A stretch of 41,193 bases of DNA from Candidatus Falkowiibacteriota bacterium (GTDB lineage: Bacteria; Patescibacteriota; Patescibacteriia; JAACEG01). The stretch is taken from assembly GCA_018651725.1 (NCBI GenBank), contig JABIDK010000008.1, positions 1-41,193 of the forward strand, read 5' to 3'. This document shows, in pieces, positions 15,323 to 23,753 of this stretch. The notes under the pieces were generated by a model. That model saw nothing but the letters and a program-made list of their open reading frames with translations. It did no database searches and was not told where the DNA came from. The stretch's first letter is position 1; each line of letters begins with the position of its first letter. The position numbers and the translations under genes are program-made.

Positions 15323-16009
15323 ATGAAAAAAAATATTGTTTTAAGTATTACAGTTTTACTGGCGTTATTAATGAGCGGATGCAGTACCCACACTTGGCGA
15401 GTTCCAAAAGCCCCAGATAATGCAGAGACAACTCCAATTCCGCCTGGTGCCGAGCAACAATACTTGATAATACCGAAGCCAAAACCAGTTCAACTGATTC
15501 AACAAGAAATAGCTGTTGCTCCGATAATAACGATAACTGCCAAAAAAAAACCAGAGGGCAAACTTTCTGCTACTTTAGAAGATCGTCTCTCCAAGGTTGA
15601 AAACTTGGCACGAAAAAATGCCGCTGACCATCAACAATTGAAAAACCGAGTTGGGGTACTGGAAATTAAGGATGCTTATATTCATCCAAAAGTTAAAGTG
15701 CGCACCAATCACCAAGGATTTACTTCCGGCAGTTGGGAGTTAAGACAGAAAGACAAAGTCTTTCTTGATGATATCGTCAAAGATGCCAAAGACGGAAAAG
15801 TTATTGTCAAAGAAATCATAGGGGTTTCCGACTCTGTTGGGAACAAAACAAAAAACGATGAGATTGCCAATATGAGGGCAATGGCGGTCCATTCCTATTT
15901 TATTAAATCAGGAGTAGACACCAACTCAACAAAAATGACAATTGAATCAGAATCAAGCCGCTTCTGTAACAATAGAAGATGGCTCATAATCACAAAGGAG
16001 GCAAAATAA
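15323..16009 (+). CDS. Lipoprotein with C-terminal OmpA-like domain
   Basis: A 228-residue protein with a lipoprotein signal: hydrophobic core then LMSGC, Cys at residue 20. A Pro-rich linker (about 25-70) precedes a short coiled coil (LEDRLSKVENLARKNAADHQ, then ending KNRVGVLE) and a C-terminal domain of about 110 residues with a D...N-x2-M-R-x-M-A-V pattern and a final NRRWLIIT, which resembles the OmpA/Pal peptidoglycan-binding fold (DEIANMRAMAVHSYF; NRR motif). Similarity is by motif only. The ATG follows TGGAG. It is the last gene of the plus operon. Lipoprotein plus OmpA-like domain is a diderm trait and unusual for a Patescibacterium. Confidence 0.72.
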   Translation: MKKNIVLSITVLLALLMSGCSTHTWRVPKAPDNAETTPIPPGAEQQYLIIPKPKPVQLIQQEIAVAPIITITAKKKPEGKLSATLEDRLSKVENLARKNAADHQQLKNRVGVLEIKDAYIHPKVKVRTNHQGFTSGSWELRQKDKVFLDDIVKDAKDGKVIVKEIIGVSDSVGNKTKNDEIANMRAMAVHSYFIKSGVDTNSTKMTIESESSRFCNNRRWLIITKEAK

Positions 16010-16079
16010 GCTGGAAAAACCAGCTTTCAAAAAACAAAAAATCCTCAGGAATTTTATCCCGGGGATTTTTCTTTTTTTA
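16008..16079. terminator. Tandem hairpins ending the plus envelope operon
   Basis: AAGCTGG/CCAGCTT (16008-16014 with 16020-16026) is followed by a second, G-U containing stem AAAAATCC.../...GGGGATTTTT (about 16037-16070) and a T-run. The second can terminate both this operon and the convergent 1009-residue gene. Confidence 0.7.
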
Positions 16080-16085
16080 AAAATA

Positions 16086-19000
16086 TTATTTTTCAGGACT
16101 TTGGTGTAATACTTCACCATCAGACATTTTTATTTCTTTTTTGGATACATTAATATCTGTTTTCCTTGCTCCTAATTTTTCTCCTAATTTTTGTATTTCT
16201 GTTTCCTTAGCGTCAATATCAAAATCTATCCTTGCTTTATATTCTTCTCCTCGCAATAAAAAATCACCAATTTTTTCATTTTCATTAGGACTGCCAATAA
16301 CTTTTTTAATTTCTTTCACATAAGTTAAAAGTTTTTCTTCCGTAAGATCAGACGCTCCATTTAATTCATGTCCAAAATCTTCGTGATTTAACATTTTAAG
16401 AGCAGATAATTTAGACATTTCCGGCCAAAACTCATCCGTAAAACTTCTTTTTTGCAAAAGCCAATTTCTGGAATTAAAAATTTTTTCATCTAATCTTTTA
16501 TTTAACAAAACCTCTGCAGTATTTTTTACCTCTTCTTTCAGACTTTCTAACTGAAGATTAAATGTTTCATATTTATTCAAATCTTCACCAAACTGATCAT
16601 CATGATAATCTAACAAAAAATCTCTTAGCGAATTAATATTATCCCTTTCTTTTAACAAACTGTCATGCGATTCAGAACCTTTTTCAACTGACCTCATTTG
16701 ATTGGCCAAACTATTAGATTCCCCCTTTAATTCCGTTAATAAACTTTCTTGCTCCATAACACTCTTTTCATCAAAACTTGTCTGCTCTAAAAATGTACTA
16801 ACATCATCGTCTGAGCCATCTTTATTGTACCAACCAGCTGTTTTGTTGTTTTCTTCAACAAATTTAGAATAATTTTCAGCTGTCTTATTCCAATCTTCTT
16901 CTTTAACAGTTTCTCCGCCTGCGTTAACCGTGCCGTTCTCAGTAGAATGTAAGGCATTATAAATATTTTCAACATCTGTTTCCCCTTTATCAAATGCAGC
17001 GATTACGTTATCGTATTCTTCAGATGTACGTGGAGCGCCTTTATGCTCTTCAAAATATTCTTCTAAAATCTTATTGTGCTCATTAATACTTTTTACTGCT
17101 TCCGGCTTTAAGTCCTGAGTTAAGCCTTCTTCTGTCTCAGGAATACAAAAAGTTTTTTCATAGATTTCTTCAAAATCAATTTTTTTAAGTTGACTCAAAG
17201 TAACTTTGTTAGGATCTGTAATCCCCTTTAAGCCACAATCTCTTCTTAGATCATCATCTCTTCCGGAAATTATTTCTATAATTTTATCTTTCATCCTATC
17301 TATATTATAAGTTTTCAAAGCATTTATTTCGTCAGTGCTTTTATCTACTAATCCAAAATCTTTGTCATATTTAGCTTCTAAAAATTTTCTAGATGTCGAC
17401 CAAAGACTATCTCCTCTTTTAAATTCTCCTCTAAGTTCTGTTAAATCTACTTCCGTTGCTTCTCCTAATTTCATATCAGGAGAGTCAATACTCATTTTAT
17501 TTAAAAATCCTTCTATATCATTCTTATCAAAGCCATTATTAATAGCCTTTTGCAAAAATAACATTTGAAATTTTTCTCTATCTAAAGTTTGTTCTTTTTT
17601 TACTTCTAAATTTTTTACAAATTCATCATACACTTTTTGCATTTCTTCTGTTTTTGTTAACTTAGGCTCGGGAACAATAGGATTCTCCATGGAAGAAACT
17701 TTAGTAGTTGCATTACCGTCTTCACCTGTTTGCTGATTAACAACTGATGCAGTTATTGGTTGTTGCGTTTCTGCATCATTATTATTTCCTAAATCACCTG
17801 CTACATTTTTTGGCAATTCTTCTGTACCTATATTTGTTTCTTTTTCTGACGTAACACCAAGCTTAATAGCATTTAATCCATCGTCTTTAGAAACTATTGT
17901 GGCATTTCCATCGTTAGAATCAATATTTTCTAAAGCAAAAGGAGCACCTTCAGCCGCGCTCGCCGAACCGACCATAAAATCACCTATTTTACCTGGATAT
18001 TCACCAACAATTTTTAATATCTTATCTGTTCTTTCTTTTCCGAAAGGTAACGAAAAAACTCTTTTAAACGCTTCTTTATGATTTTCTCCCATTTCGCCAA
18101 GAGACTTTTCAAATTTTAAAGTTGACAAAATATTATCTAAGCCCTTTTTCATACCAGACTTGATATCTCCACCATAACTCTTCAACAATTCTCCAACTTT
18201 TTCAACTGTTAGACCACCTTCGCCTGCTTCAGAAACTTTTTTAAACATCTCCCCAAAGCCACCACTTTCTCTGGATGCCACAGCCATACCACTATATTTA
18301 AATATATTTGCAAAAGCTATAACAGAATCAAAGGATTTTCTGCCAACACCTTTTTTCTCCCCTGTAAAGGTAAGATTTTTAAAAGTTTTTGTAATTCCGT
18401 CGACTATTACATCTTTTAAAATTTTAGTTTTCTTTTTTTCTGTTTCTTGTTTTTCGGCCTTTCTTCTTTCTTTTTTTTCAAGATTTAAATATCGTCCAAC
18501 CCCGTCTGTAATTGCATAGCCACCTAAAGCGGCTGTAAAACCTCCGGAAGCAATTAAAAAAGACCTCAAACCTTCTCGAGCTGCTTGAATCCCGGATATT
18601 TTGGTTTCCGCATATTCGTTTAGAAGATTAGTTGCTTTTTCTTTTTGTTCGCCCCGCAAACCATCCCTTTCTTCTGAATAATTTTCTATCAACCCATTTA
18701 ACTCTTCCAATAAATTATTTTTTGATTCCTCTGATAAATTTTTATCATTTTCAATATCATCTTGAAGTTCACCAATTTTAGCAGTATCTAAAACTTCAGC
18801 AACTCTTGTGCCATATTCTCTTTCTTCTAATGCTTCGATATCACTTTCTGTTATATTTTCCTGCTCTAAATTACCTAAATCTTTTTTTAATCTTTTTTTA
18901 GTTCCTTTTAATCCAAGTTTTTGTTTTAAATACATCGGCACATCCCAATAACCCTTAACACCAATCATGCTAAGAGGAGCTGCTAAAACACTTTTTCCGG

Positions 19001-19115
19001 CTCGCAATAACTCGCCTCGTTCGTATTTGTTGATAGCTTTTCTAGCGTCTTTGTGTTTTTCTTCGTATTCTTTTTCTGTCTGACCAAAAAATAATTTTTG
19101 TTCGTTATTTTCCAT
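16086..19115 (-). CDS. Large Lys/Glu-rich coiled-coil protein with LysM-like segment
   Basis: A 1009-residue protein with highly charged helical stretches (about 1-190, 220-240, 480-560, 780-1000) and no signal peptide. A weakly hydrophobic Gly/Ala segment lies at about 175-215 (SFLIASGGFTAALGGYAITD) and another Ala/Gly-rich stretch near 378-395. At about 553-600 RGDSLWSTSRKFLEAKYDKDF resembles the start of a LysM domain (GDSLWSIA), which in other proteins binds peptidoglycan. Long acidic/Lys coiled-coil proteins of this size occur in Patescibacteria as unnamed proteins. It overlaps the end of the 19105-19440 gene by 11 nt, so it is translationally coupled to it. No SD. Function unknown. Confidence 0.75.
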   Translation of the reverse strand: MENNEQKLFFGQTEKEYEEKHKDARKAINKYERGELLRAGKSVLAAPLSMIGVKGYWDVPMYLKQKLGLKGTKKRLKKDLGNLEQENITESDIEALEEREYGTRVAEVLDTAKIGELQDDIENDKNLSEESKNNLLEELNGLIENYSEERDGLRGEQKEKATNLLNEYAETKISGIQAAREGLRSFLIASGGFTAALGGYAITDGVGRYLNLEKKERRKAEKQETEKKKTKILKDVIVDGITKTFKNLTFTGEKKGVGRKSFDSVIAFANIFKYSGMAVASRESGGFGEMFKKVSEAGEGGLTVEKVGELLKSYGGDIKSGMKKGLDNILSTLKFEKSLGEMGENHKEAFKRVFSLPFGKERTDKILKIVGEYPGKIGDFMVGSASAAEGAPFALENIDSNDGNATIVSKDDGLNAIKLGVTSEKETNIGTEELPKNVAGDLGNNNDAETQQPITASVVNQQTGEDGNATTKVSSMENPIVPEPKLTKTEEMQKVYDEFVKNLEVKKEQTLDREKFQMLFLQKAINNGFDKNDIEGFLNKMSIDSPDMKLGEATEVDLTELRGEFKRGDSLWSTSRKFLEAKYDKDFGLVDKSTDEINALKTYNIDRMKDKIIEIISGRDDDLRRDCGLKGITDPNKVTLSQLKKIDFEEIYEKTFCIPETEEGLTQDLKPEAVKSINEHNKILEEYFEEHKGAPRTSEEYDNVIAAFDKGETDVENIYNALHSTENGTVNAGGETVKEEDWNKTAENYSKFVEENNKTAGWYNKDGSDDDVSTFLEQTSFDEKSVMEQESLLTELKGESNSLANQMRSVEKGSESHDSLLKERDNINSLRDFLLDYHDDQFGEDLNKYETFNLQLESLKEEVKNTAEVLLNKRLDEKIFNSRNWLLQKRSFTDEFWPEMSKLSALKMLNHEDFGHELNGASDLTEEKLLTYVKEIKKVIGSPNENEKIGDFLLRGEEYKARIDFDIDAKETEIQKLGEKLGARKTDINVSKKEIKMSDGEVLHQSPEK

Positions 19116-19440
19116 ATGTTTTAAGTTTCTTTTTAAAATTTTTAACTTTTCTTAAAAATTTATTATCAACTTTCTTTCTTTCCTTTTCAAATTCATCAAA
19201 CATTTGATTCATTTCTTCAAGATAAATAATATTAATATCCTTAGTCTGCTCATCTAAAAAATTTTCCTCCAAAGCTTCTAACAATTTATCGATCTGCTCC
19301 AAAGACATCTCCGGTAACATTGCAATCCAAGAATCTTTAACATCCTCTGGTATATTAGAGTCATATAACAAAATCGCTAGCTTTTTGGCATTAGCCTCCA
19401 ATGTAGTTAAAATTCCTTTTTTAGTTAATTTTTTAGACAT
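19105..19440 (-). CDS. Small helical charged protein, unknown family
   Basis: A 111-residue, mostly helical, Lys/Glu-rich protein (LTTLEANAKKLAILLYDSN at 12-30; ILPEMSLEQIDKLLEALEE-type segment in the middle; basic end KNFKKKLKTYGK). It has no membrane segment or recognised domain. It overlaps the start of the 1009-residue gene by 11 nt, and follows the antiporter gene by 15 nt, so the three are probably one transcript. It may be a partner or chaperone of the large coiled-coil protein. Confidence 0.7.
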   Translation of the reverse strand: MSKKLTKKGILTTLEANAKKLAILLYDSNIPEDVKDSWIAMLPEMSLEQIDKLLEALEENFLDEQTKDINIIYLEEMNQMFDEFEKERKKVDNKFLRKVKNFKKKLKTYGK

Positions 19441-19455
19441 AAAATAAAGTTATCT

Positions 19456-20421
19456 TTAAAATATATTAAACAACTTTCCTAAAAATAAAATATAAATTAG
19501 GACAAACATTGCTCCTTCGTAATTGTAAACTCTGCGGGACATTCCGGTAAAGGTGTATAACATGGTGGCGACTACTAGGAAAGGAACAGCTATAAATAAA
19601 ACATCGTTGGTTATTGAAAGGTCTCCAAAAAAACTTGCTATTCCGATAACGATTGATCCGTTAAATAAATTTGAGCCAAAAATATTTCCAATCGCCATGT
19701 CGCCGTTGCCGTTACTGGCGGCGCGAATCGTGACGGCTAGCTCCGGTAAAGATGTTCCGATTGCGATCGCTGATAAAGCGATAGCTGAAGTTGTAATACC
19801 AAGTAAAGTTGAAAGCTCTAAAGCTGAAGTAACTGTAAATTTAGCTCCTAAAACAAGAAAAACCGCACTTAAAATTAAGGTGGCGATTAAAGAAAGACTT
19901 ATTTTTTCATGTGCCATTTTAGCCTTGGCTTCGTCCCATTTCTTTTTTAATTCTTCTGAAATACTGTCATGTCTGGTTTTGTATAGATAATAGAAATAAA
20001 CAGCGTAAAATAAAATAGCGATAATACCTTCGTATATATTAATGGTTTTGTCCCAAGCTATCATGATAACAAGCCCGGCGGTAGCTGCTAAAAGAAGTGG
20101 CAGATCCAAATTCACAATATCACGATCAATCTTAATCTTACCGGCAACAACTGCGGTAAGTCCGGCTACCAGTAAAATATTTGCGATGTTTGAACCAACC
20201 ACATTAGCTGCAACAATCTCACTGGCATCGTTTAAAACCGCAACAACAGAGGTAAGAAGCTCGGGAAGAGATGTTCCAAAGGCCACGATTGTTACTCCAA
20301 TAAAAAAAGGCGAGATACCTAAAATAAGTCCCACCTTTTCCGAGGCTTCGATAAAATAATCCGCTGATTTAACTAAAACCACTAAACTAAGAGCAAGGGC
20401 AACAAGCCAGAAGACAAGCAT
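19456..20421 (-). CDS. Ca2+/cation antiporter (CaCA family, YrbG-like)
   Basis: A 321-residue membrane protein with about ten hydrophobic segments. Both inverted repeats carry the alpha motif: VAFGTSLPELLTSVVAVL (about 47-64) with AANVVGSNIANILLV, and AIGTSLPELAVTIRAA (about 220-236) with GNIFGSNLFNGSIV. This is the K+-dependent or plain Na+/Ca2+ exchanger family, exporting Ca2+ in exchange for Na+ or H+. It is transcribed from a strong promoter (TTGACA-17-TATAAT, 20524-20552) with a leader of about 95 nt that holds competing inverted repeats. Ion specificity cannot be told. Confidence 0.93.
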   Translation of the reverse strand: MLVFWLVALALSLVVLVKSADYFIEASEKVGLILGISPFFIGVTIVAFGTSLPELLTSVVAVLNDASEIVAANVVGSNIANILLVAGLTAVVAGKIKIDRDIVNLDLPLLLAATAGLVIMIAWDKTINIYEGIIAILFYAVYFYYLYKTRHDSISEELKKKWDEAKAKMAHEKISLSLIATLILSAVFLVLGAKFTVTSALELSTLLGITTSAIALSAIAIGTSLPELAVTIRAASNGNGDMAIGNIFGSNLFNGSIVIGIASFFGDLSITNDVLFIAVPFLVVATMLYTFTGMSRRVYNYEGAMFVLIYILFLGKLFNIF

Positions 20422-20523
20422 AAATTTAAAATATGGAATATATCACCGCCATAGCGGGATCCCACCTTCGTTTTATTTTTATAATAAAGTGGCGGGAGAA
20501 TAAAAAATATTAAATATAATAGT

Positions 20524-20552
20524 ATTATAGCATATTTTAGGGGTCTTGTCAA
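20524..20552 (-). promoter_or_regulatory. Promoter of the antiporter gene
   Basis: On the minus strand, TTGACA (20547-20552), 17-nt spacer, TATAAT (20524-20529). Its -35 occupies the same bases as the plus-strand -35 of the PP-loop gene. The leader from about 20517 to 20422 contains CCGCCA/TGGCGG and an overlapping CCAC.TT/AA.GGTGG pairing that cannot both form. Confidence 0.8.
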
Positions 20553-20573
20553 TTGTCAAAAAGCGGTTATAAT
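20546..20573 (+). promoter_or_regulatory. Promoter of the PP-loop gene, leaderless type
   Basis: TTGTCA (20546-20551), 16-nt spacer, TATAAT (20568-20573). Transcription is expected about 7 nt after the -10, exactly at the ATG at 20580. The frame's TTG codon at 20553 lies inside this promoter and is therefore not the start. Confidence 0.75.
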
Positions 20574-20579
20574 GAGATT

Positions 20580-21557
20580 ATGAGTAAAAAAAATACAAAA
20601 GCTACAGCTCTACTTCTCTTTTCTGGGGGGCTGGATTCTATGCTGGCGGTTAAAATTTTGGAAGAGCAAGGAATTAAGGTAAAACTGATTAGTTTTACTG
20701 GATTTTTCTTTGATGAAAAAGAGGCGAAGACTGGTGCTAAAATTTTAAAGAAAAGGTTAAAAATAATTGATATCTCTCAAAAACATCTCAAAGTTGTTGA
20801 AAGCCCAAAATATGGTTATGGGAAGGGTTTAAATCCTTGCTTGGATTGTCATTTGCTGATGATCAAAGAAGCGAAAAAACTTTTAAAAAAAGAAAATTGC
20901 TTATTTTTAGCTACCGGCGAAGTGGTTAGTCAGCGTCTCAAGAGTCAAAAACTTGATGACTTTAAAATAATAGAGAAACAAGTCAAATTGAACAATAAAA
21001 TTGTTCGACCTCTTTCAGCCCAACTTTTAGAGCCAACTATTTGGGAGCAAAAAGGAATAATCAACAGAGACAAATTATTTGGCATTACAGGAAAATCTCG
21101 CAAAGAACAAATTGCGCTTGCCAAAAAATTTAAAATAAAAAACTATCCCTCCCCTGCCGGTGGATGTATTTTAACTGAACCCAATTTTGGTAAAAATTTA
21201 AAATCAATAATAGATTATAAAAAAATAGATAAAACCGATATTGAACTTTTAAAATCCGGACGAGTTTTTACAAAAGAAAATATAAAAATAATTATCGGCA
21301 GAAACCATAAAGAAAATTTAAAAATTAACAAGTTAGCAAAAAAAGATGACGTTTTAATGGAGGCAAAAGATATTCCCGGCCCTCTGACTTTAATTAGATT
21401 TTATGAAAAATTAACCAAAAAAGAAAAGGATGGTATTTTAAATAAATCCGCTAAATTAACAAAGCACTACTCGACAAAAACAAAAAATTTAGATAAAGTA
21501 AAGATAAGGTACTGGAAAAAAGGAAATAAAAAAAATTTAAAAATAATAATTATTTAA
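20580..21557 (+). CDS. PP-loop ATPase, ThiI/MnmA-like tRNA thiolation enzyme with NFACT-R-like C-terminal domain
   Basis: A 325-residue protein. The PP-loop is SGGLDS at 15-20 (adenylation of a uridine or sulfur acceptor). A C-x2-C pair in NPCLDCHLLM (Cys 87 and 90) and GEVVSQRLKSQ (about 113-123) are typical of tRNA sulfurtransferases of the ThiI/TtuA/MnmA superfamily. The C-terminal part (about 220-285: GRVFTKENIKIIIGRNHKEN, then KDDVLMEAKDIPGPLTL) matches the NFACT-R type RNA-binding domain seen in related enzymes of other bacteria. It likely thiolates a tRNA base such as U8, but the target base is inferred. Start chosen from the promoter. Confidence 0.8.
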   Translation: MSKKNTKATALLLFSGGLDSMLAVKILEEQGIKVKLISFTGFFFDEKEAKTGAKILKKRLKIIDISQKHLKVVESPKYGYGKGLNPCLDCHLLMIKEAKKLLKKENCLFLATGEVVSQRLKSQKLDDFKIIEKQVKLNNKIVRPLSAQLLEPTIWEQKGIINRDKLFGITGKSRKEQIALAKKFKIKNYPSPAGGCILTEPNFGKNLKSIIDYKKIDKTDIELLKSGRVFTKENIKIIIGRNHKENLKINKLAKKDDVLMEAKDIPGPLTLIRFYEKLTKKEKDGILNKSAKLTKHYSTKTKNLDKVKIRYWKKGNKKNLKIIII

Positions 21558-21568
21558 CAAATAAATTT

Positions 21569-21967
21569 ATGCTTAAAATTATTATGGCCTCCGGGCCGGT
21601 TATCGTTGAAGATAACAAAGTTTTATTAAACCAACATGGAGATACAACTTTTTGGAAGTTTTGCGGTGGAAAAGTTGAGGACTATAACACTAATTTAATA
21701 GAAAACGCTAAACGGGAAGCAAAAGAAGAAATGGGAATTGAAATTGAAATTTTAGATCAAGAGCCGTTTATTACTTTTACACGAAAAGAAAAAGATGGGG
21801 AAATGATTGATATAATTTTAGTTCATTTTTTAGCAAAAAGAATTGGAGAAATAAAACCGGGCGAAGATATTAGAGAATGGGATTGGACTGATTTAAATAA
21901 ACTGAAAAATGAAAATTTAGCACCGAATATTATCCCCACATTAAAATATTTTAAATTTATAAAATAA
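21569..21967 (+). CDS. Nudix hydrolase
   Basis: A 132-residue Nudix protein. The core reads GGKVEDYNTNLIENAKREAK followed by EEMGIEI, with the catalytic REAKEEMG helix intact. The loop before the helix is one residue longer than the standard GX5EX7REUXEEXGU motif and Thr replaces the first Glu. Such enzymes hydrolyse nucleoside diphosphates linked to another group, for example oxidised or modified NTPs; the substrate is not predictable. It starts 11 nt after the PP-loop gene and is probably in the same operon. Confidence 0.88.
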   Translation: MLKIIMASGPVIVEDNKVLLNQHGDTTFWKFCGGKVEDYNTNLIENAKREAKEEMGIEIEILDQEPFITFTRKEKDGEMIDIILVHFLAKRIGEIKPGEDIREWDWTDLNKLKNENLAPNIIPTLKYFKFIK

Positions 21968-22015
21968 AAAAAGACAGTCTAAGCCGAACGTTAAATCAAA
22001 CAAAAGGAGGACAAA

Positions 22016-22225
22016 ATGGTAACATGTAATCCTGGACAAAAAAATTGTCCGCATGAAAAAGTAAGGATCAAAAAAATGGTTAACGTTGATGACTCTGGTA
22101 AAAAAATTATTGTTGGCGGGAAACAATCTGAATTTGACAGGCGTTTCTGCGCTAAACAAAACTGTAATACCTGGTTAGGAGACACTAATTTGCGTTGGGA
22201 GCCAATTTTAATTGCATGTAGCTAA
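22016..22225 (+). CDS. Small Cys-containing protein, possibly zinc-binding
   Basis: A 69-residue protein with CNPGQKNC at the N-terminus (Cys 4 and 11, followed by Pro-His) and CAKQNC in the middle (about 45-50), plus a C-terminal Cys. The spacing could form a zinc-ribbon-like or redox site. There is no signal peptide. It is preceded by AAAGGAGG at 7 nt, a strong SD lacking in its neighbours but shared with the envelope cassette, and followed by a clear terminator, so it is probably a real, separately transcribed gene, perhaps acquired. No family recognised. Confidence 0.65.
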   Translation: MVTCNPGQKNCPHEKVRIKKMVNVDDSGKKIIVGGKQSEFDRRFCAKQNCNTWLGDTNLRWEPILIACS

Positions 22226-22249
22226 AAGGTTCCAATAAATGCCTTGTCT

Positions 22250-22286
22250 AGGGTTAAGGAAAATTTTTATTTCTTAACCCTTTTTT
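22250..22286 (+). terminator. Intrinsic terminator after the small Cys protein
   Basis: AGGGTTAAG pairs with CTTAACCCT, with an inner partial AAA/TTT stem, followed by a T-run. Stem about 9 bp. Confidence 0.8.
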
Positions 22287-22289
22287 ATT

Positions 22290-22318
22290 TTGACAAAATA
22301 TTGTATACTACATAATAT
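22290..22318 (+). promoter_or_regulatory. Promoter of glyA-folD
   Basis: TTGACA (22290-22295), 17-nt spacer, TAATAT (22313-22318). The start point is about 22325, giving a leader of about 100 nt that holds a 24-bp hairpin. Confidence 0.7.
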
Positions 22319-22359
22319 AAAAATATAATTTAAAAATCTAAATTTATAAAAATAATATA

Positions 22360-22413
22360 AATCATAAATGTTGATAAAATTCGCGGCCACGAATTTTATC
22401 AACATTTATGATT
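22360..22413 (+). promoter_or_regulatory. Perfect 24-bp hairpin in the glyA leader
   Basis: Arms 22360-22383 and 22390-22413 are perfectly complementary, with a 6-nt CGGCCA loop. The stem ends 14 nt before the glyA ATG, leaving the start in single-stranded RNA. There is no T-run, so it is not a terminator. It may regulate translation, stabilise the mRNA, or be a duplicated palindromic element. Confidence 0.6.
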
Positions 22414-22427
22414 AACACCACAATACT

Positions 22428-23741
22428 ATGTCAAGCAACAACACTATCAATAAACCGCTTTCTGAGGCGGATCCGAAAATTTATAAACATATTACCAGCG
22501 AATTAAAAAGGCAAAGAAACGGACTGGAGATGATTCCGAGTGAGTCTTATGTTTCCCCGGCTGTTCTTCGGGCTATGGGGTCGATTTTTACCGATAAATA
22601 TTCTGAAGGTTATCCAGGAAAAAGATATTATGGCGGACAAGAGAATACAGATAAAGTCGAGAGTCTCGCGATTGAAAGGGCGAAAAAATTATTTGGCGTT
22701 GATCATGTTAATGTTCAACCCTACTCCGGATCTCCAGCCAACTTAGCGGTCTATTTTGCCCTGTTAAACCCCGGAGACACAATCATGGGAATGGATCTAA
22801 GACATGGCGGACACTTAACGCATGGGTGGAAAGTTAATTTTAGCTCTAAATATTACAGAAGTATTCCATACGGAACAACTAAAAATGGTTATATTGATTT
22901 TGACCAAGTTAGAGAGTTGGCAAAAAAAGAAAGGCCTAAATTAATTTGGGCAGGAGCAACAGCTTATCCAAGAAAATATGACTACAAAGCTTTCGCAGAA
23001 ATCGCCAAGGAAGTTGGGGCATTTTTTGCGGCTGACATTGCTCATGTTATTGGCTTAATAATCGCCGGGGTTCATCCATCGCCTGTTGGTCATGCTGATG
23101 TTATAACTTCCACAACTCACAAAACTCTTCGTGGGCCTAGGGCTGGAATTATTCTTTGCAACGGCAACCAAAGCGAACCACTGAAAGCCGACCCTGAAGT
23201 TAAAAAAGAAAACATCCCGTCTTTAATAGACAGAGCTATTTTCCCTGGCTTACAAGGCGGACCGCACGAACACATTATTGCCGGGATTGCTGTTGCTCTG
23301 AAAGAAGCAAGCACGGAGGAATTTAAAAAAGGTAACGAAATGATAGTAAAAACTAATAAACTTTTAGCCGAAATACTTCTTGAAAATGATTTCAAACTTA
23401 TCACCGGAGGGACCGATAATCATTTGATACTGATGGATGTCACAAATAAAAACTTAACAGGGAAAGAGGCAGAAGAAGCTTTGGATAAAATAGGAATTTC
23501 AGTAAATAAAAATGCTGTTCCGCACGATCCAAGACCACCATACTCTCCGTCAGGAATAAGGCTCGGCACCCCGTGTGCTGTTATTAGAGGGATGGATGAA
23601 GAGGCAATCAAAATTATTGGAAAGTCTATCGTAGAAACATTAAATAATTCTACAAGCGAAGAAATAATAAGCAAAAACAAAAAAATCATCAATGAACTTT
23701 GCTTAAATTTTCCTTTATACCCAGACAGAGTTGTTGAGTAA
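22428..23741 (+). CDS. glyA: Serine hydroxymethyltransferase
   Basis: A 437-residue PLP enzyme interconverting serine and glycine while charging tetrahydrofolate with a one-carbon unit. Seen: the N-terminal EMIPSESYVSPAVLRAMGS, PGKRYYGGQENTD, the Schiff-base region STTHKTLRGPRAG with K232, and GGPHEHIIAGIAVAL. Sequence variants include MDLRHGGHLTHG (usually S in place of R) and ADIAHVIGLIIAG. folD follows after 12 nt, so the two make a one-carbon pair. The ATG lies just after the 24-bp leader hairpin, with no SD. Confidence 0.95.
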   Translation: MSSNNTINKPLSEADPKIYKHITSELKRQRNGLEMIPSESYVSPAVLRAMGSIFTDKYSEGYPGKRYYGGQENTDKVESLAIERAKKLFGVDHVNVQPYSGSPANLAVYFALLNPGDTIMGMDLRHGGHLTHGWKVNFSSKYYRSIPYGTTKNGYIDFDQVRELAKKERPKLIWAGATAYPRKYDYKAFAEIAKEVGAFFAADIAHVIGLIIAGVHPSPVGHADVITSTTHKTLRGPRAGIILCNGNQSEPLKADPEVKKENIPSLIDRAIFPGLQGGPHEHIIAGIAVALKEASTEEFKKGNEMIVKTNKLLAEILLENDFKLITGGTDNHLILMDVTNKNLTGKEAEEALDKIGISVNKNAVPHDPRPPYSPSGIRLGTPCAVIRGMDEEAIKIIGKSIVETLNNSTSEEIISKNKKIINELCLNFPLYPDRVVE

Positions 23742-23753
23742 AAAAATATTCCA

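Noticed and set aside
20553..20579. TTG start nine codons upstream of the PP-loop gene
   Set aside because: It falls within the promoter (-35 to -10 spacer), so it would not be on the transcript.
21941..22185. Minus-strand frames opposite the small Cys protein
   Set aside because: The plus-strand gene has a strong SD and its own terminator; the antisense frames have neither.
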